This document shows, piece by piece, positions 33,519 to 42,035 of a stretch of DNA of 64,000 nt. The DNA is from CAYJLF01 sp964371055. Lineage in GTDB: Bacteria; Eisenbacteria; RBG-16-71-46; CAIMUX01. The position numbers were made by a program, and so were the translations under genes. Under the pieces are notes generated by a model. The model had not been told where the DNA came from. It was given only the letters and a program-made list of their open reading frames with translations, and searched no databases. Positions within the stretch are counted from its first letter, which is position 1; each line of letters opens with the position of its first letter. The stretch is from positions 1 through 64,000 of the forward strand of contig CAYJLF010000021.1 in the NCBI GenBank assembly GCA_964371055.1, written 5' to 3'.

Positions 33519-33932
33519 TTACTGCGCGTCGTTGGTCAGGGTCAGGATCACACCGTCGCCGGCCGGTCCGGAGGTCGCGTCCTTACCGTAGGCCGTGATC
33601 ACATAGCTCGTCGCCGGAGCGCCCACGACGTAGGCGCAACCGCCCGAGACGAAACCGGCCGCATCGGCGAACGCCACGCCACCGAAGGGGTTCTTGACGT
33701 TGTCGATCGCGTTCATGTGGTCCGCGATCCCGGCCGGGTAGGTCCCGTTGTTCTGGACCGCGACATCCTCGGCATAGAGCTGGCCGGCGTGGGCGTTACC
33801 CTTGACGCTGCCTTCCCGGGCGCGGTCCTGCATGCTGACGTAGTTCGGGATCGCGATCGCGGCCAGGATGCCGATGATGACGACTACGATCATGAGCTCG
33901 ATGAGGGTGAAGCCCTGCTTGTTCTTCAACAT
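33519..33932 (-). CDS. pilA: Major type IV pilin PilA
   Basis: The short leader MLKNKQG precedes FTLIELMIVVVIIGILAAIAIPNYV, a textbook class a type IV prepilin signal with Glu at +5 and cleavage after G7. The mature chain is about 130 residues. It has only one Cys (GGCAYVV), so the usual C-terminal disulfide loop is missing, as in some delta-proteobacterial and GspG-like pilins. The tail ends VILTLTNDAQ. GGGAGG precedes its ATG. It lies between pilR and the ABC genes, and its promoter is predicted to be sigma-54 dependent (34115-34130). It is likely the main structural subunit because it is single-copy, compact and under its own promoter. Confidence 0.95.
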   Translation of the reverse strand: MLKNKQGFTLIELMIVVVIIGILAAIAIPNYVSMQDRAREGSVKGNAHAGQLYAEDVAVQNNGTYPAGIADHMNAIDNVKNPFGGVAFADAAGFVSGGCAYVVGAPATSYVITAYGKDATSGPAGDGVILTLTNDAQ

Positions 33933-34114
33933 GGTACCAAACCTCCCGGGTGGGAACCCGTCTTCTGCTCTGGCCCGTCCCGCTCACCCGCGATCGCCGC
34001 GGGCTGAGCCGCCGGCGTCCCGCCCTTGCGATCGCCGGCTCTTTCGCCGGTCTCGCTCGACCTCAGGACCTCCGAGGCAGCGGCGGGACGCGGCAACGAT
34101 CGACTTTCTTCGAC

Positions 34115-34130
34115 ACAAGCGACGTGCCAG
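34115..34130 (-). promoter_or_regulatory. Sigma-54 promoter of pilA
   Basis: On the minus strand the sequence CTGGCACGTCGCTTGT matches the -24/-12 consensus (TGGCACG-N4-TTGC) with the GG at -24 intact; the -12 dinucleotide reads GT instead of GC. Spacing is correct. pilR, a sigma-54 activator, is adjacent, as expected for PilS/PilR control of pilA. The predicted start is near 34103. Confidence 0.7.
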
Positions 34131-34155
34131 CGTCGCGGATCGGCGGGACTACCCC

Positions 34156-34182
34156 GTAACACTCAGCGTCATAATTTGTTAC
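34156..34182. promoter_or_regulatory. Inverted repeat upstream of the pilA promoter (possible PilR site)
   Basis: GTAACA (34156-34161) and TGTTAC (34177-34182) form a perfect dyad with a 15-base A/T-rich spacer. Its centre is about 65 bases upstream of the predicted transcription start. This is where an enhancer-binding protein such as PilR could bind, although such sites are often further away. Confidence 0.45.
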
Positions 34183-34303
34183 AGTCTTGTCCGCCTCCCC
34201 GGAGCCGTCGCGCGCGGTGACCGGGCGGCGTGCATCGTGCAGAGAGCTCTCGTGAGATGCACGACGGCGGTCGAAATGTCCCGGGCCGTCACGCCGGCCG
34301 GCC

Positions 34304-35725
34304 TCACGCGGCATGACGCTCCTCGTCCTCGAAGAAGCCGTCCTCGCGGCCGGCCGGTCCCGCGTCCTTCTCCGCGATGCCGTAGCCGATCAACTTGCGA
34401 TAGAGGGTCGATGGATTGATGCCGAGGATCTCGCTCGCCCGCTTCTTCTGCCACGCGGTGTAGTGCAGGACCTTGAGGATGTACTCCCGCTCCAGGTCTT
34501 CCAGCGTCATGGTCGGGGTGTCGATGACGAGGCTCCCCCGGCGGGCCGGCCCCGCCACGACTTTTTCGGGAAGCTCGGCCACCCGCACGCATCCCCCCTC
34601 GCTCAGGATGACCGCACGCTCGATGACGTTCTCCAGTTCGCGGACATTGCCGGGCCAGTCGTAGCGGAGGAGCGCCTTCAGCGCTTCGGGATCCATCGTC
34701 ATCCCGTTCTCCGGCGCGTGGCGGCGGAGGAAGTGCTCGATCAGGAGGGGAATGTCATCCCGCCGGGCGCGCAGCGGCGGCAGATGGACCGGGATGACGT
34801 TCAAGCGGTAGAAGAGGTCGGTCCGGAAGCGCCCTTCGGCCACCTCCTTCTCCAGGTCGGCGTTGGTGGCGGCGATGAGCCGGACGTTGATCTTGATCGG
34901 CTTGGTCCCGCCGACCGGGATGATCTCCCGCTCCTGCAGCGCCCGCAGCAGCTTCACCTGCGTGGCCGGCGCCATCTCTCCCACCTCGTCGAGGAAGAAG
35001 GTGCCGTTTTCGGAGACCGTGAAGAGGCCCTGCTGGTCCTTGATCGCCCCGGTGAACGAACCGCGCATGTGACCGAAGAGGTTCGACTCGAGCAGGTCCT
35101 TCGGCAAAGCACCGCAGTTGATCGAGACGAAGGGGCCGACCGAGCGGCGGGAGCGGTAGTGGATCTCCCGCGCGATCAGCTCCTTGCCGGTGCCGCTCTC
35201 GCCGTAGACCAGGATGGTCGACTCGGTGTCCGCCACCTTGTCGAGCATCTTGAAGACCTTCATCATCTCCTCGGACTTGCCGATGATCTCGCGCTCGGCG
35301 TGGGTGCGGCGGAGCTGGCGTTTCAACACCTGGTTCTCCGACTGGAGCCGGCGCATCGAGAGGGCGTTTTTGATCACGAGGAGGATCTCGTCGTTCTTCG
35401 CCTTCTTCTCGATGTACTGGAACGCGCCCTTGTTCATCGCCTCGACGGCCGAGGCCTCGGATGCATAGGCGGTGAGGACGAGGACCGGCAGGGCGGCATC
35501 GAGCTCGACCGCCTGCTCGAGCAACTCGATCCCGCTCATCCCCGGCATCCGGAGATCGGTGATGAGCAGATCGAACGACTCCCGGCGCAGCCGCTCCAGC
35601 GCCTCGCCCCCCCCGGAGGCGCCGGTCACCCGGAACCCCTCCTTCTCGAGCAGGACGGTGAGAAAGCGGCGCATGCTCTCCTCGTCGTCGACGACGAGAA
35701 CGCGGATGATCTCAGCCTCGCTCAT
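34304..35725 (-). CDS. pilR: Sigma-54 response regulator PilR
   Basis: The receiver domain (1-120) has VLVVDDEES and the phosphoacceptor Asp in LLITDLRMPGMSG. The AAA+ domain (about 145-375) shows Walker A GESGTGKELIA, the sigma-54-contacting loop as GSFTGA, Walker B FLDEVGEM and the arginine-finger region FRTDLFYRLNVIPVHLPPLR. The C-terminal Fis-type helix-turn-helix is KKRASEILGINPSTLYRKLIGYG. Length 473 is normal. It should activate the pilA promoter together with PilS, encoded 13 nt upstream. Confidence 0.95.
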   Translation of the reverse strand: MSEAEIIRVLVVDDEESMRRFLTVLLEKEGFRVTGASGGGEALERLRRESFDLLITDLRMPGMSGIELLEQAVELDAALPVLVLTAYASEASAVEAMNKGAFQYIEKKAKNDEILLVIKNALSMRRLQSENQVLKRQLRRTHAEREIIGKSEEMMKVFKMLDKVADTESTILVYGESGTGKELIAREIHYRSRRSVGPFVSINCGALPKDLLESNLFGHMRGSFTGAIKDQQGLFTVSENGTFFLDEVGEMAPATQVKLLRALQEREIIPVGGTKPIKINVRLIAATNADLEKEVAEGRFRTDLFYRLNVIPVHLPPLRARRDDIPLLIEHFLRRHAPENGMTMDPEALKALLRYDWPGNVRELENVIERAVILSEGGCVRVAELPEKVVAGPARRGSLVIDTPTMTLEDLEREYILKVLHYTAWQKKRASEILGINPSTLYRKLIGYGIAEKDAGPAGREDGFFEDEERHAA

Positions 35726-35738
35726 GGATCTCCTCGTT

Positions 35739-37388
35739 TCAGGCGGCCCGTACGGCCGGTTCTGGATGCGCGGTCCACTTCCCCGCGGCGGTCGATTCCC
35801 CCGACAACGGCAGCCACAGAGAGGCCCGGGTCCCTCCGCCCGCCATCGGGCTGAGCTCGAGACGGCCGCCGAGGCGGTCGGCGAGATCGCGCGCGATCGC
35901 CAGCCCGAGTCCCGTGCCGTGCGGCTTGGTCGTGAAGAAAGGCTCGAAGAGGTGTGGCTGGATCTCGGGGGCGATGCCGCACCCCTTGTCCTCCAGGAAG
36001 ACCTCCGCCTCGCCGCCGTTCCGGCGCCACCCCAGCTCGATCGGGGCGCCGCCCGCCTCCAGCGCGTTCAGGCCGAGGTTGCGGACGATCTGGCGGAGGC
36101 AACCGCGGTCCGCGCGCACGCGGATCGGCTCCCCGCCCGCCGGCGGCCGGACCAGGCGGAAGGCCCCGCCGGGAAGCGCGTTCAAGCTTTCCAACTCCTC
36201 GCCCAGCACGGTTTCGATCGGCATCTCCTCCAGCGCGAGGCGCCGGTCACGCGCGAAAGCGAGGAACTCCGTCAGGAAGTTCTCGAGACTCTCAGCCTCG
36301 CGCAGAATGATCTCCATCAGGGTGTCGCGACCCTCATCGCCCGCCGGTAATTCGCGCCGCAAGAGCTCCACCGATCCGGTGATCGGCTTCAGCGAGTTGC
36401 GGATCTCGTGCGCCAGGCCGGCCGACAGCTCACCGATCAACGCCAGTCTTTCGCGCCGGCGGCGTCCATCCTCCTGCGCGCGCCGCTCGGTCAGATCGGA
36501 GAGCAGCGCCACCAGACCGCGCGGCTGCCCGGCGGAATCGCGCAGCGGCGAGGTCACGACCTCGACCGGGGTCTCGCCGAGAAAGAGCTCGGCCGTCTCC
36601 TCGGTGGACGCCGACAGGCGCGCGCCGAGGTGCCGCACGAGGTCGCCGCATCCGGGCACTGCACCGAGTTGCACCAGGTGCACTCCCGCGACCGGCGGGG
36701 ACGCAGCCGCGCCGAGCAGGCGCTCGGCCTCCCGGTTCGCGCGCGAGACCCTCCCCTCGCCGTCCACGCAGAGGAGCCCGGCGGCCAGGTGCGCCACGAT
36801 CGTCTCGGCGTCGAGCCGCGTCTGTTCCAGCTCCGCCGCAGTAATCCGGTAGACGGCGACCTCCTGGCCGAACCGGCGTCCCAGAAGTCCCGCGCAGACC
36901 CCGAGCAGCAAAAGCGCCGCCGCGTGGAACGCACCGGAAGAGGGAATCGCAGGGCTCGCCCCGAAGACGATCGCTGGTCCTTCCGTCCCGAACTTGACGT
37001 GCAGGAGGAAAAGCTCGGCCAGCATTGCGCCGCCCGCTGCCGTCAGGCCCCCCGGCACCGCGCGCAGCAGCCCCCACATCAGGATCGGCAAGGCCAGGAG
37101 AAGCAGGAGCGGCCCTTCGGTCGGGCCGATCCGCGCCATCACGAGCGCCACGGCGGCGATGTCGAGGCCGGCGACCGCGGGCCAGAATCGCCGCCGCCGG
37201 TCGCTGCGATCAAGCCACTCCAAAAGCCCCAGCGAGAGACCGGCCAGGCCGAGGCAGAGGAGGGTCGTGACGAGCCGGGAGCGGACCGAGGCCTCACCGC
37301 TGCCGGCCGCCAGCACGGCGACCGCCAGCCAGGCGAGGAGGCGGTAGGTCGTGAGACGGGGCCGGCCGTTCTCCTGCAGCGGATTCAC
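35739..37388 (-). CDS. pilS: Sensor histidine kinase PilS
   Basis: The N-terminal third has about six transmembrane helices (YRLLAWLAVAVLAAG, LLLLLALPILMWGLL and others), as in PilS. A PAS-like domain follows (about 190-300, LLCVDGEGRVSRANREAERLLG). The phosphoacceptor His lies in GELSAGLAHEIRNSLKPITG. The ATP-binding lid is built from NLGLNALEAGG (N box), DKGCGIAPE (G1) and HGTGLGLAIARDLADRLGGR (G2). Length is 549. It is paired with pilR and sits between pilC and pilR, as in Myxococcus. Confidence 0.93.
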   Translation of the reverse strand: MNPLQENGRPRLTTYRLLAWLAVAVLAAGSGEASVRSRLVTTLLCLGLAGLSLGLLEWLDRSDRRRRFWPAVAGLDIAAVALVMARIGPTEGPLLLLLALPILMWGLLRAVPGGLTAAGGAMLAELFLLHVKFGTEGPAIVFGASPAIPSSGAFHAAALLLLGVCAGLLGRRFGQEVAVYRITAAELEQTRLDAETIVAHLAAGLLCVDGEGRVSRANREAERLLGAAASPPVAGVHLVQLGAVPGCGDLVRHLGARLSASTEETAELFLGETPVEVVTSPLRDSAGQPRGLVALLSDLTERRAQEDGRRRRERLALIGELSAGLAHEIRNSLKPITGSVELLRRELPAGDEGRDTLMEIILREAESLENFLTEFLAFARDRRLALEEMPIETVLGEELESLNALPGGAFRLVRPPAGGEPIRVRADRGCLRQIVRNLGLNALEAGGAPIELGWRRNGGEAEVFLEDKGCGIAPEIQPHLFEPFFTTKPHGTGLGLAIARDLADRLGGRLELSPMAGGGTRASLWLPLSGESTAAGKWTAHPEPAVRAA

Positions 37389-37398
37389 GCCTGGGCCC

Positions 37399-38616
37399 CT
37401 ACTTTCCGCCCACGACCTGGATCAGCTTGAACATCGGCATGTACATCGCCACCACCATGCCGCCGACCATCCCGCCCATGAAGACGATCATGATCGGCTC
37501 GATGATCGAGGTGAGCGTCTCGACCGCGACGTCGACCTCTTCGTCGTAGAAGTTCGCGATCTTCTCCAGCATCTTGTCGAGGGCGCCGGTCTCCTCGCCG
37601 ACCGAGATCATCTGCACCACCATCGGAGGAAAGACCTTCGCCTCGCGCAACGGCGCGGCGATCGTCTCACCCTCGCCGATGGAACCCTTGGTCGCCATGA
37701 TGGCGTTCTCGATCACCTTGTTTCCGGCCGTCCGTGCCGTGATGTCGAGCGCGGTGAGGATGGGAACGCCCGATGAGATCATCGTGCCGAGCGTCCGGGT
37801 GAAACGCGCGATCGAAGCGCGCTGCAGGATGCTGCCCAGCACCGGCGTCTTCAAGAGACCCCGGTCGATCCGCAAGCGCCCCGAGGAGGTGTGGTAGTAG
37901 CGCTTCACCGCGGCGACGAACGCCACGGTCCCCCCGGCCAGGGCCCACCAGAAGTTCTTGAGGAAGTCCGACATTCCCATCACCACCCGCGTCGGCGTCG
38001 GGAGTTCTCCGCCGAACTCGGCGAAGACTTTGGCGAACGTCGGGATGATCACCAGCAGCATGAAGGTAGTCGCGCCGACCGCCACCGTCATGACGACGGT
38101 CGGGTAGGTCATGGCGCTCTTGACCTTGCGCTTCAGCGCGGCGGCCTTCTCCAGGTAGGTGGCCAGCCGGGCCAGAATGTCATCGAGGATCCCGCCTGCC
38201 TCGCCGGCGTCGACCATGTTGACGTAGAGACTGTCGAACGCCTTCGGGTGCCGCGCCAGCGACTCGGAGAGGGTCCCGCCTGCTTCCACGTCATGCATCA
38301 CTCCGGCCACCACGCGGCCGAACCCGGGGCTGTCCGCCTGACGCGAAAGGATGTCGAGACACTGGACCAGCGGCAGTCCGGCGTTGACCATGGTCGAGAA
38401 CTGGCGGGTGAAGATGACGAGGTCGCGCACCCTGACTCCGCCCACGCCCGGCCGGGGAAGCCGCAACCCCCGGCGCGGAGCCTTCTCGCGGATGTAGTTG
38501 GCGATCAGGCGTCGCCGGCGCAGCTGCGTGACCGCCTCGTCGCGGGTCGCGCAGTCCATCGTTCCGACTTCGACCTGGCCGCCGAGGGTCCGGGCCTTGT
38601 ATGCATAAACCGGCAT
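37399..38616 (-). CDS. pilC: Type IV pilus inner-membrane platform PilC
   Basis: PilC (GspF family) is the membrane platform over the PilB/PilT motors. Two T2SSF domains are visible. The first is near VRDLVIFTRQFSTMVNAGLPLVQCLDIL and a membrane helix VVMTVAVGATTFMLLVIIPTF. The second is near IARFTRTLGTMISSGVPILTALDIT with a final helix PIMIVFMGGMVGGMVVAMYMPMFKL. At 405 residues the size is exact for the family. It begins 13 nt after the pilT stop. Confidence 0.95.
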   Translation of the reverse strand: MPVYAYKARTLGGQVEVGTMDCATRDEAVTQLRRRRLIANYIREKAPRRGLRLPRPGVGGVRVRDLVIFTRQFSTMVNAGLPLVQCLDILSRQADSPGFGRVVAGVMHDVEAGGTLSESLARHPKAFDSLYVNMVDAGEAGGILDDILARLATYLEKAAALKRKVKSAMTYPTVVMTVAVGATTFMLLVIIPTFAKVFAEFGGELPTPTRVVMGMSDFLKNFWWALAGGTVAFVAAVKRYYHTSSGRLRIDRGLLKTPVLGSILQRASIARFTRTLGTMISSGVPILTALDITARTAGNKVIENAIMATKGSIGEGETIAAPLREAKVFPPMVVQMISVGEETGALDKMLEKIANFYDEEVDVAVETLTSIIEPIMIVFMGGMVGGMVVAMYMPMFKLIQVVGGK

Positions 38617-38629
38617 CGGATGGACTCCC

Positions 38630-39742
38630 TCAGGACCCCTGGAATGACGAGAGGGCGGCGCTGGAGATCTGGTACGTCGGATCCGACTTCTGGATCATCT
38701 GCTCCAGTTCCAGCCGGTTCGAACTCCGCCCGAGCGCGTGTTCCAGGGAGATCTTCCGGTTGACGTAGGCGGCGAAGAGCGCCTGGTTCATCGTCTGCAT
38801 GCCGAACTTCTGCCCGGCCTGCATCAGGGTGTAGATCTGGTGGGTCTTCCCCTCGCGGACGACCGCCGAGACGGCCGGGGTGCAGACCAGCACCTCGGAG
38901 ACATTGATCCGGCCCGAGCCGCCGCGACGCGGGAGCAGCTGCTGCGTCAGGACGCCCCGCAGCACGAACGCCAGCTGGGAGAGGACCTGCTTCTGCTGGT
39001 TGCTCGGGAAGACGTCGACGATGCGGTTGATCGACTCGAAGGTCGAGTTGGTGTGCAGGGTGGCGAAGACGAGGTGTCCCGTCTCCGCGATGGTGAGCGC
39101 GGCCTGGATCGTCTCGAGGTCGCGCATCTCTCCGATCAGGATGACGTCGGGGTCCTGCCGCAGGACGTACTTCAGCGCCTCGGGGAAGCTCTTGGTGTCG
39201 GCGTTCACCTCGCGCTGGTTGACGATCGACTTCTTGTGCTGGTGGATGTACTCGATCGGGTCCTCGATCGTGATGATGTGCACCGGCCGGCGCGCGTTGA
39301 TCCGGTCGATGAGAGCGGCCAGGGTCGTCGACTTGCCGCTGCCGGTCGGGCCGGTGACGAGGATGAGCCCGTTGGGCAGGTCTGCGAAGCTCCGGACGAC
39401 CGGCGGCAGGCCCAGCGACTCGTAGTCGGGGATCTCGTACGGAATCATGCGGATGGCGGCCGCCACCACGCCGCGTTGCAGAAAGACGTTCATGCGGAAG
39501 CGCGAGAGCGCCTTCACGCCGAAGGAGAGATCCAGTTCTTTATTCTGCTCGAAGCGCTTGCGCTGATCCTCACGGAGCACCGAATAGATGAGCGACTCGG
39601 TCTGTTCGGGCGTCAGCGGATCGTAGGCGGCGGGCCGGATCTGCCCGTCGATCCGAAACTGCGGCGGCACGCCCGCCGTAAGGTGCAGGTCCGAGGCCTT
39701 TTGCTCGACGATCTCCTCCAGCAGCCGGTGCATCGTGATCAT
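38630..39742 (-). CDS. pilT: Pilus retraction ATPase PilT
   Basis: Motifs are complete: Walker A GPTGSGKSTT, Asp box IITIEDPIEY, Walker B PDVILIGEMRDLETI, His box HLVFATLHTNS and the AIRMIPYEIP segment that marks PilT. The first 100 residues hold the PAS-like N-domain (IVEQKASDLHLTAGVPPQFRIDG). ATG 39742 (GGGAGGT upstream) gives 370 residues; an upstream start would run into low-complexity sequence by a scaffold gap. PilT drives pilus retraction, which powers twitching and DNA uptake. Confidence 0.95.
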   Translation of the reverse strand: MITMHRLLEEIVEQKASDLHLTAGVPPQFRIDGQIRPAAYDPLTPEQTESLIYSVLREDQRKRFEQNKELDLSFGVKALSRFRMNVFLQRGVVAAAIRMIPYEIPDYESLGLPPVVRSFADLPNGLILVTGPTGSGKSTTLAALIDRINARRPVHIITIEDPIEYIHQHKKSIVNQREVNADTKSFPEALKYVLRQDPDVILIGEMRDLETIQAALTIAETGHLVFATLHTNSTFESINRIVDVFPSNQQKQVLSQLAFVLRGVLTQQLLPRRGGSGRINVSEVLVCTPAVSAVVREGKTHQIYTLMQAGQKFGMQTMNQALFAAYVNRKISLEHALGRSSNRLELEQMIQKSDPTYQISSAALSSFQGS

Positions 39743-39855
39743 GCGCGGGAAACCTCCCTGGGAAGCAACGCGGGTCCGTCTCTCCCAGAGGGTTTTCGGC
39801 CGGTCGGGGGGAACTCTTGAGCCGCGCCCACATTGCGAAACGCAATGGCGGATGC

Positions 39856-39967
39856 GGGGCGGAAAGGGGGGCGGGGGGGGGGGGCGGGGGGGGGCGGGGG
39901 GGCCCCCCCGGGGGGGGGCCGACAAAAANNNNNNNNNNGCGCGGGGCGCGCCCCCCCCCCCCCCCGC
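39856..39967. repeat. Homopolymer-rich G/C run beside scaffold gap
   Basis: About 70 bases of G-runs and short G/C blocks precede the gap (39856-39920), and a C-run with GCGGGG follows (39939-39967). The blocks are near-mirror images, which fits sequencing and assembly difficulty at G-rich DNA. No repeat family is recognizable. Confidence 0.7.
39929..39938. other. Scaffold gap (10 N)
   Basis: Ten Ns lie between the pilT start region and the end of pilB. The true distance is unknown. Both flanking genes appear complete, so the gap is in a non-coding stretch, but a small gene could be missing. Confidence 0.95.
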
Positions 39968-40071
39968 GGGGGCGCACCATCAAAACCCGCCGGGCCGCTC
40001 CGGGGGCGCGCGGCGCCGGCCTCGGACCGGGGGACGAGGTCGGACCGGTCGAGTCCTTTCCCCTTGCCTCG

Positions 40072-41790
40072 TCAGGCCGCCTTCGCCCCCTCCTGCTCGT
40101 CGAACTTGTCCCGGGCCGATTCCTTCAGCACCTCCTCGGCAGAGGTGATCCCGCGCCGGAGTTTCTGCAAGGCGTCCATCCGCAAGGTCAGCATCCCCTC
40201 CCGCACCGCCTGGGCCTTGATCTCCGAGGTCGCCCGCCGGGCCAGGATCATGTCACGGATGGCCGGACTGATCGGCATCACCTCGTAGATCCCCGCGCGC
40301 CCGCGGTAACCGGTGTTGCCGCACTCGTAGCATCCCTTGCCGCGCACCACTTCTCCCGCCTCGTCCGCCTCGAGCTCCAGTTCGCGCAAGGCCTCAGGGG
40401 GCAGGACGACCCGTTCGCGGCACCTCGCGCAGACGCGACGCACCAGCCGCTGGGCCAGGATCAGGTTGACCGAGGAGGCGACGAGGAACGGCTCGATCCC
40501 CATGTCGACCAGTCGGTTCAGGGTCGAGGGCGCGTCGTTGGTGTGAACCGTGGAGAGCACGAGGTGACCGGTCAAAGCCGCCTTGACCGCGATCGACGCC
40601 GTCTCGCCGTCGCGGATCTCGCCCACCATCACGATATTCGGATCCTGGCGCAGGAAAGCCCGCAACGCCGCGGCAAAGGTGAGCCCGACCGTCTCGTTGA
40701 CGTTGACCTGGTTGATTCCATCCAGGTTGTACTCGACCGGGTCCTCGGCCGTCATGATGTTCGTTCCGGGGACGTTGATGCGGGAGAGCGCCGAGTAGAG
40801 GGTCGTCGTCTTGCCGCTCCCGGTCGGGCCGGTCACCAGCACCATCCCGTAGGGGCTCTCGATCGCGCGCATCAGGTTCTGCAGCGCCTGCGCCTCGAAT
40901 CCGAGCTTGGTGAGATCGAGCGCGAGGTTCCCCTTGTCCAGGATGCGCAGCACGATCTTCTCGCCGAAGATGGTCGGGAGGGTGCTGACTCGCAGGTCGA
41001 TCGTCCGCTTGAGCACGCGGATTTTGATCCGGCCGTCCTGCGGCACGCGCCGCTCCGCGATGTCCAGCTCCGCCATGATCTTGAGCCGCGAGAGGATGGC
41101 CGCCTTGAGCTTGGCCGGCGGCGCCGGGATCTCCTGCAGGACGCCATCGACCCGGAAGCGGACGCGCAGCTTCTTCTCGTACGGCTCGATGTGGATGTCG
41201 CTCGCCCCGCGGCGCACTGCCTCGGTGATGAGGGTGTTGACGAACTTCACGACCGGCGCCTGATCGACCGCGCCGACCGCGCCGACTTCCGCATCCTCCT
41301 CGGAGGTCTCGACCAGTTCCAGGTCGTCCCCCTCCATCGACTTCATCACATCGGCCATCGACTCGGCCTGGTCGTAGAGCCGGTCGATGGCGCGTTTGAT
41401 CATCCCCTCGGTCGCGACCGCGACCTCGACCTCGTGGCTGGTGACGAACTTGATGTCGTCGATCGCGAAGAAGTTGGCCGGGTTGGCCATGGCGACCCGC
41501 AGGGTCCGTCCGGTGCGGGCGTAGGGGATGACCTGGAAACGGGTCGCGACATCGGCGGAGACCATGCGTACCGCGGCCGGATCGATCTCGGCGTGGTCCA
41601 GATCCACGCCCGGCGTCTCGTAGAGCTCGGAGAGGAATTGGAGGAGGCGGTCCTCGGAGAGCACGCCGAGTTTGACCAGGGTGGCGCTCAAGGCACCCCC
41701 CTCGGTCTTCTCGATCTGGTGCGCGCGCCGCAGGTCCTCTTCGGTGATGAGATGCGCCTGGACGAGTTTCTGTCCGACGTCAACCTTCAT
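40072..41790 (-). CDS. pilB: Pilus extension ATPase PilB
   Basis: The T2SSE N-terminal domain (about 1-150, with GQKLVQAHLITEEDL and LLQFLSELYETPGVDL) precedes the motor domain. Walker A is GPTGSGKTTTLYSAL, the Asp box NIMTAEDPVEYNLDG, Walker B PNIVMVGEIRDGETA and the His box HLVLSTVHTNDAPSTL. The zinc tetracysteine (CARC, CYEC) separates it from PilT-type ATPases. The 572 residues from ATG 41790 match the family. PilB powers pilus extension. It is the first gene of the pil locus and lies next to a convergent-free 245-base region upstream. Confidence 0.96.
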   Translation of the reverse strand: MKVDVGQKLVQAHLITEEDLRRAHQIEKTEGGALSATLVKLGVLSEDRLLQFLSELYETPGVDLDHAEIDPAAVRMVSADVATRFQVIPYARTGRTLRVAMANPANFFAIDDIKFVTSHEVEVAVATEGMIKRAIDRLYDQAESMADVMKSMEGDDLELVETSEEDAEVGAVGAVDQAPVVKFVNTLITEAVRRGASDIHIEPYEKKLRVRFRVDGVLQEIPAPPAKLKAAILSRLKIMAELDIAERRVPQDGRIKIRVLKRTIDLRVSTLPTIFGEKIVLRILDKGNLALDLTKLGFEAQALQNLMRAIESPYGMVLVTGPTGSGKTTTLYSALSRINVPGTNIMTAEDPVEYNLDGINQVNVNETVGLTFAAALRAFLRQDPNIVMVGEIRDGETASIAVKAALTGHLVLSTVHTNDAPSTLNRLVDMGIEPFLVASSVNLILAQRLVRRVCARCRERVVLPPEALRELELEADEAGEVVRGKGCYECGNTGYRGRAGIYEVMPISPAIRDMILARRATSEIKAQAVREGMLTLRMDALQKLRRGITSAEEVLKESARDKFDEQEGAKAA

Positions 41791-42035
41791 CCGCCGTCCC
41801 CCCGATGACAAGGCGGGCGCATCGCCCGGTCCGGCGCACGCCGGGCCGAACGACCGGCTCCGGGCCGGTCGCACCCGGGCATCGGGACGCAAAGGACATG
41901 CCAAGCCGGGCCGGCTCGAATCCGTCCAATTCTCGGGCAGTTGTGACCAGGAGACCGCCCGCCTGCTGCCGGGCGCCGCGCGAATTGCACGGCGAAACCG
42001 CCCACAGGATGCGGGATGCGGCGGCGGGAGGCCGG
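41791..42035. promoter_or_regulatory. Region upstream of pilB
   Basis: These 245 bases lie between the metallophosphoesterase stop and the pilB start. I find no gene and no sigma-54 element; a GGGGGACGG Shine-Dalgarno stretch precedes the pilB ATG. A pilB-T-C-S-R promoter must be here or further upstream. Confidence 0.35.

Larger units (their letters stand above)
33933..34303. promoter_or_regulatory. pilA upstream region
   Basis: The 371 bases between pilR and pilA contain no gene. They hold a sigma-54 type promoter and an inverted repeat in an unusually A/T-rich patch (34150-34190), both pointing towards pilA. From the predicted start near 34103 the leader would be about 170 nt, long enough for post-transcriptional control. 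Confidence 0.6.

Noticed and set aside
38715..38735. GGTTCGAAC, a tRNA T-loop-like string
   Set aside because: It lies in the pilT coding sequence and has no acceptor or anticodon stems around it.
39831..39847. CATTGCG-AAA-CGCAATG hairpin as pilB terminator
   Set aside because: It is over 200 nt from the pilB stop across a gap, has no U-tract, and is followed closely by pilT in the same transcription direction.
39856..39967. G-quadruplex regulatory element for pilT
   Set aside because: The runs flank an N gap and look like assembly artefact, so no biological role is claimed.
39817..41808. Long open frame antisense to pilB running through the N gap
   Set aside because: It mirrors pilB, crosses the scaffold gap, and encodes no recognizable domain.
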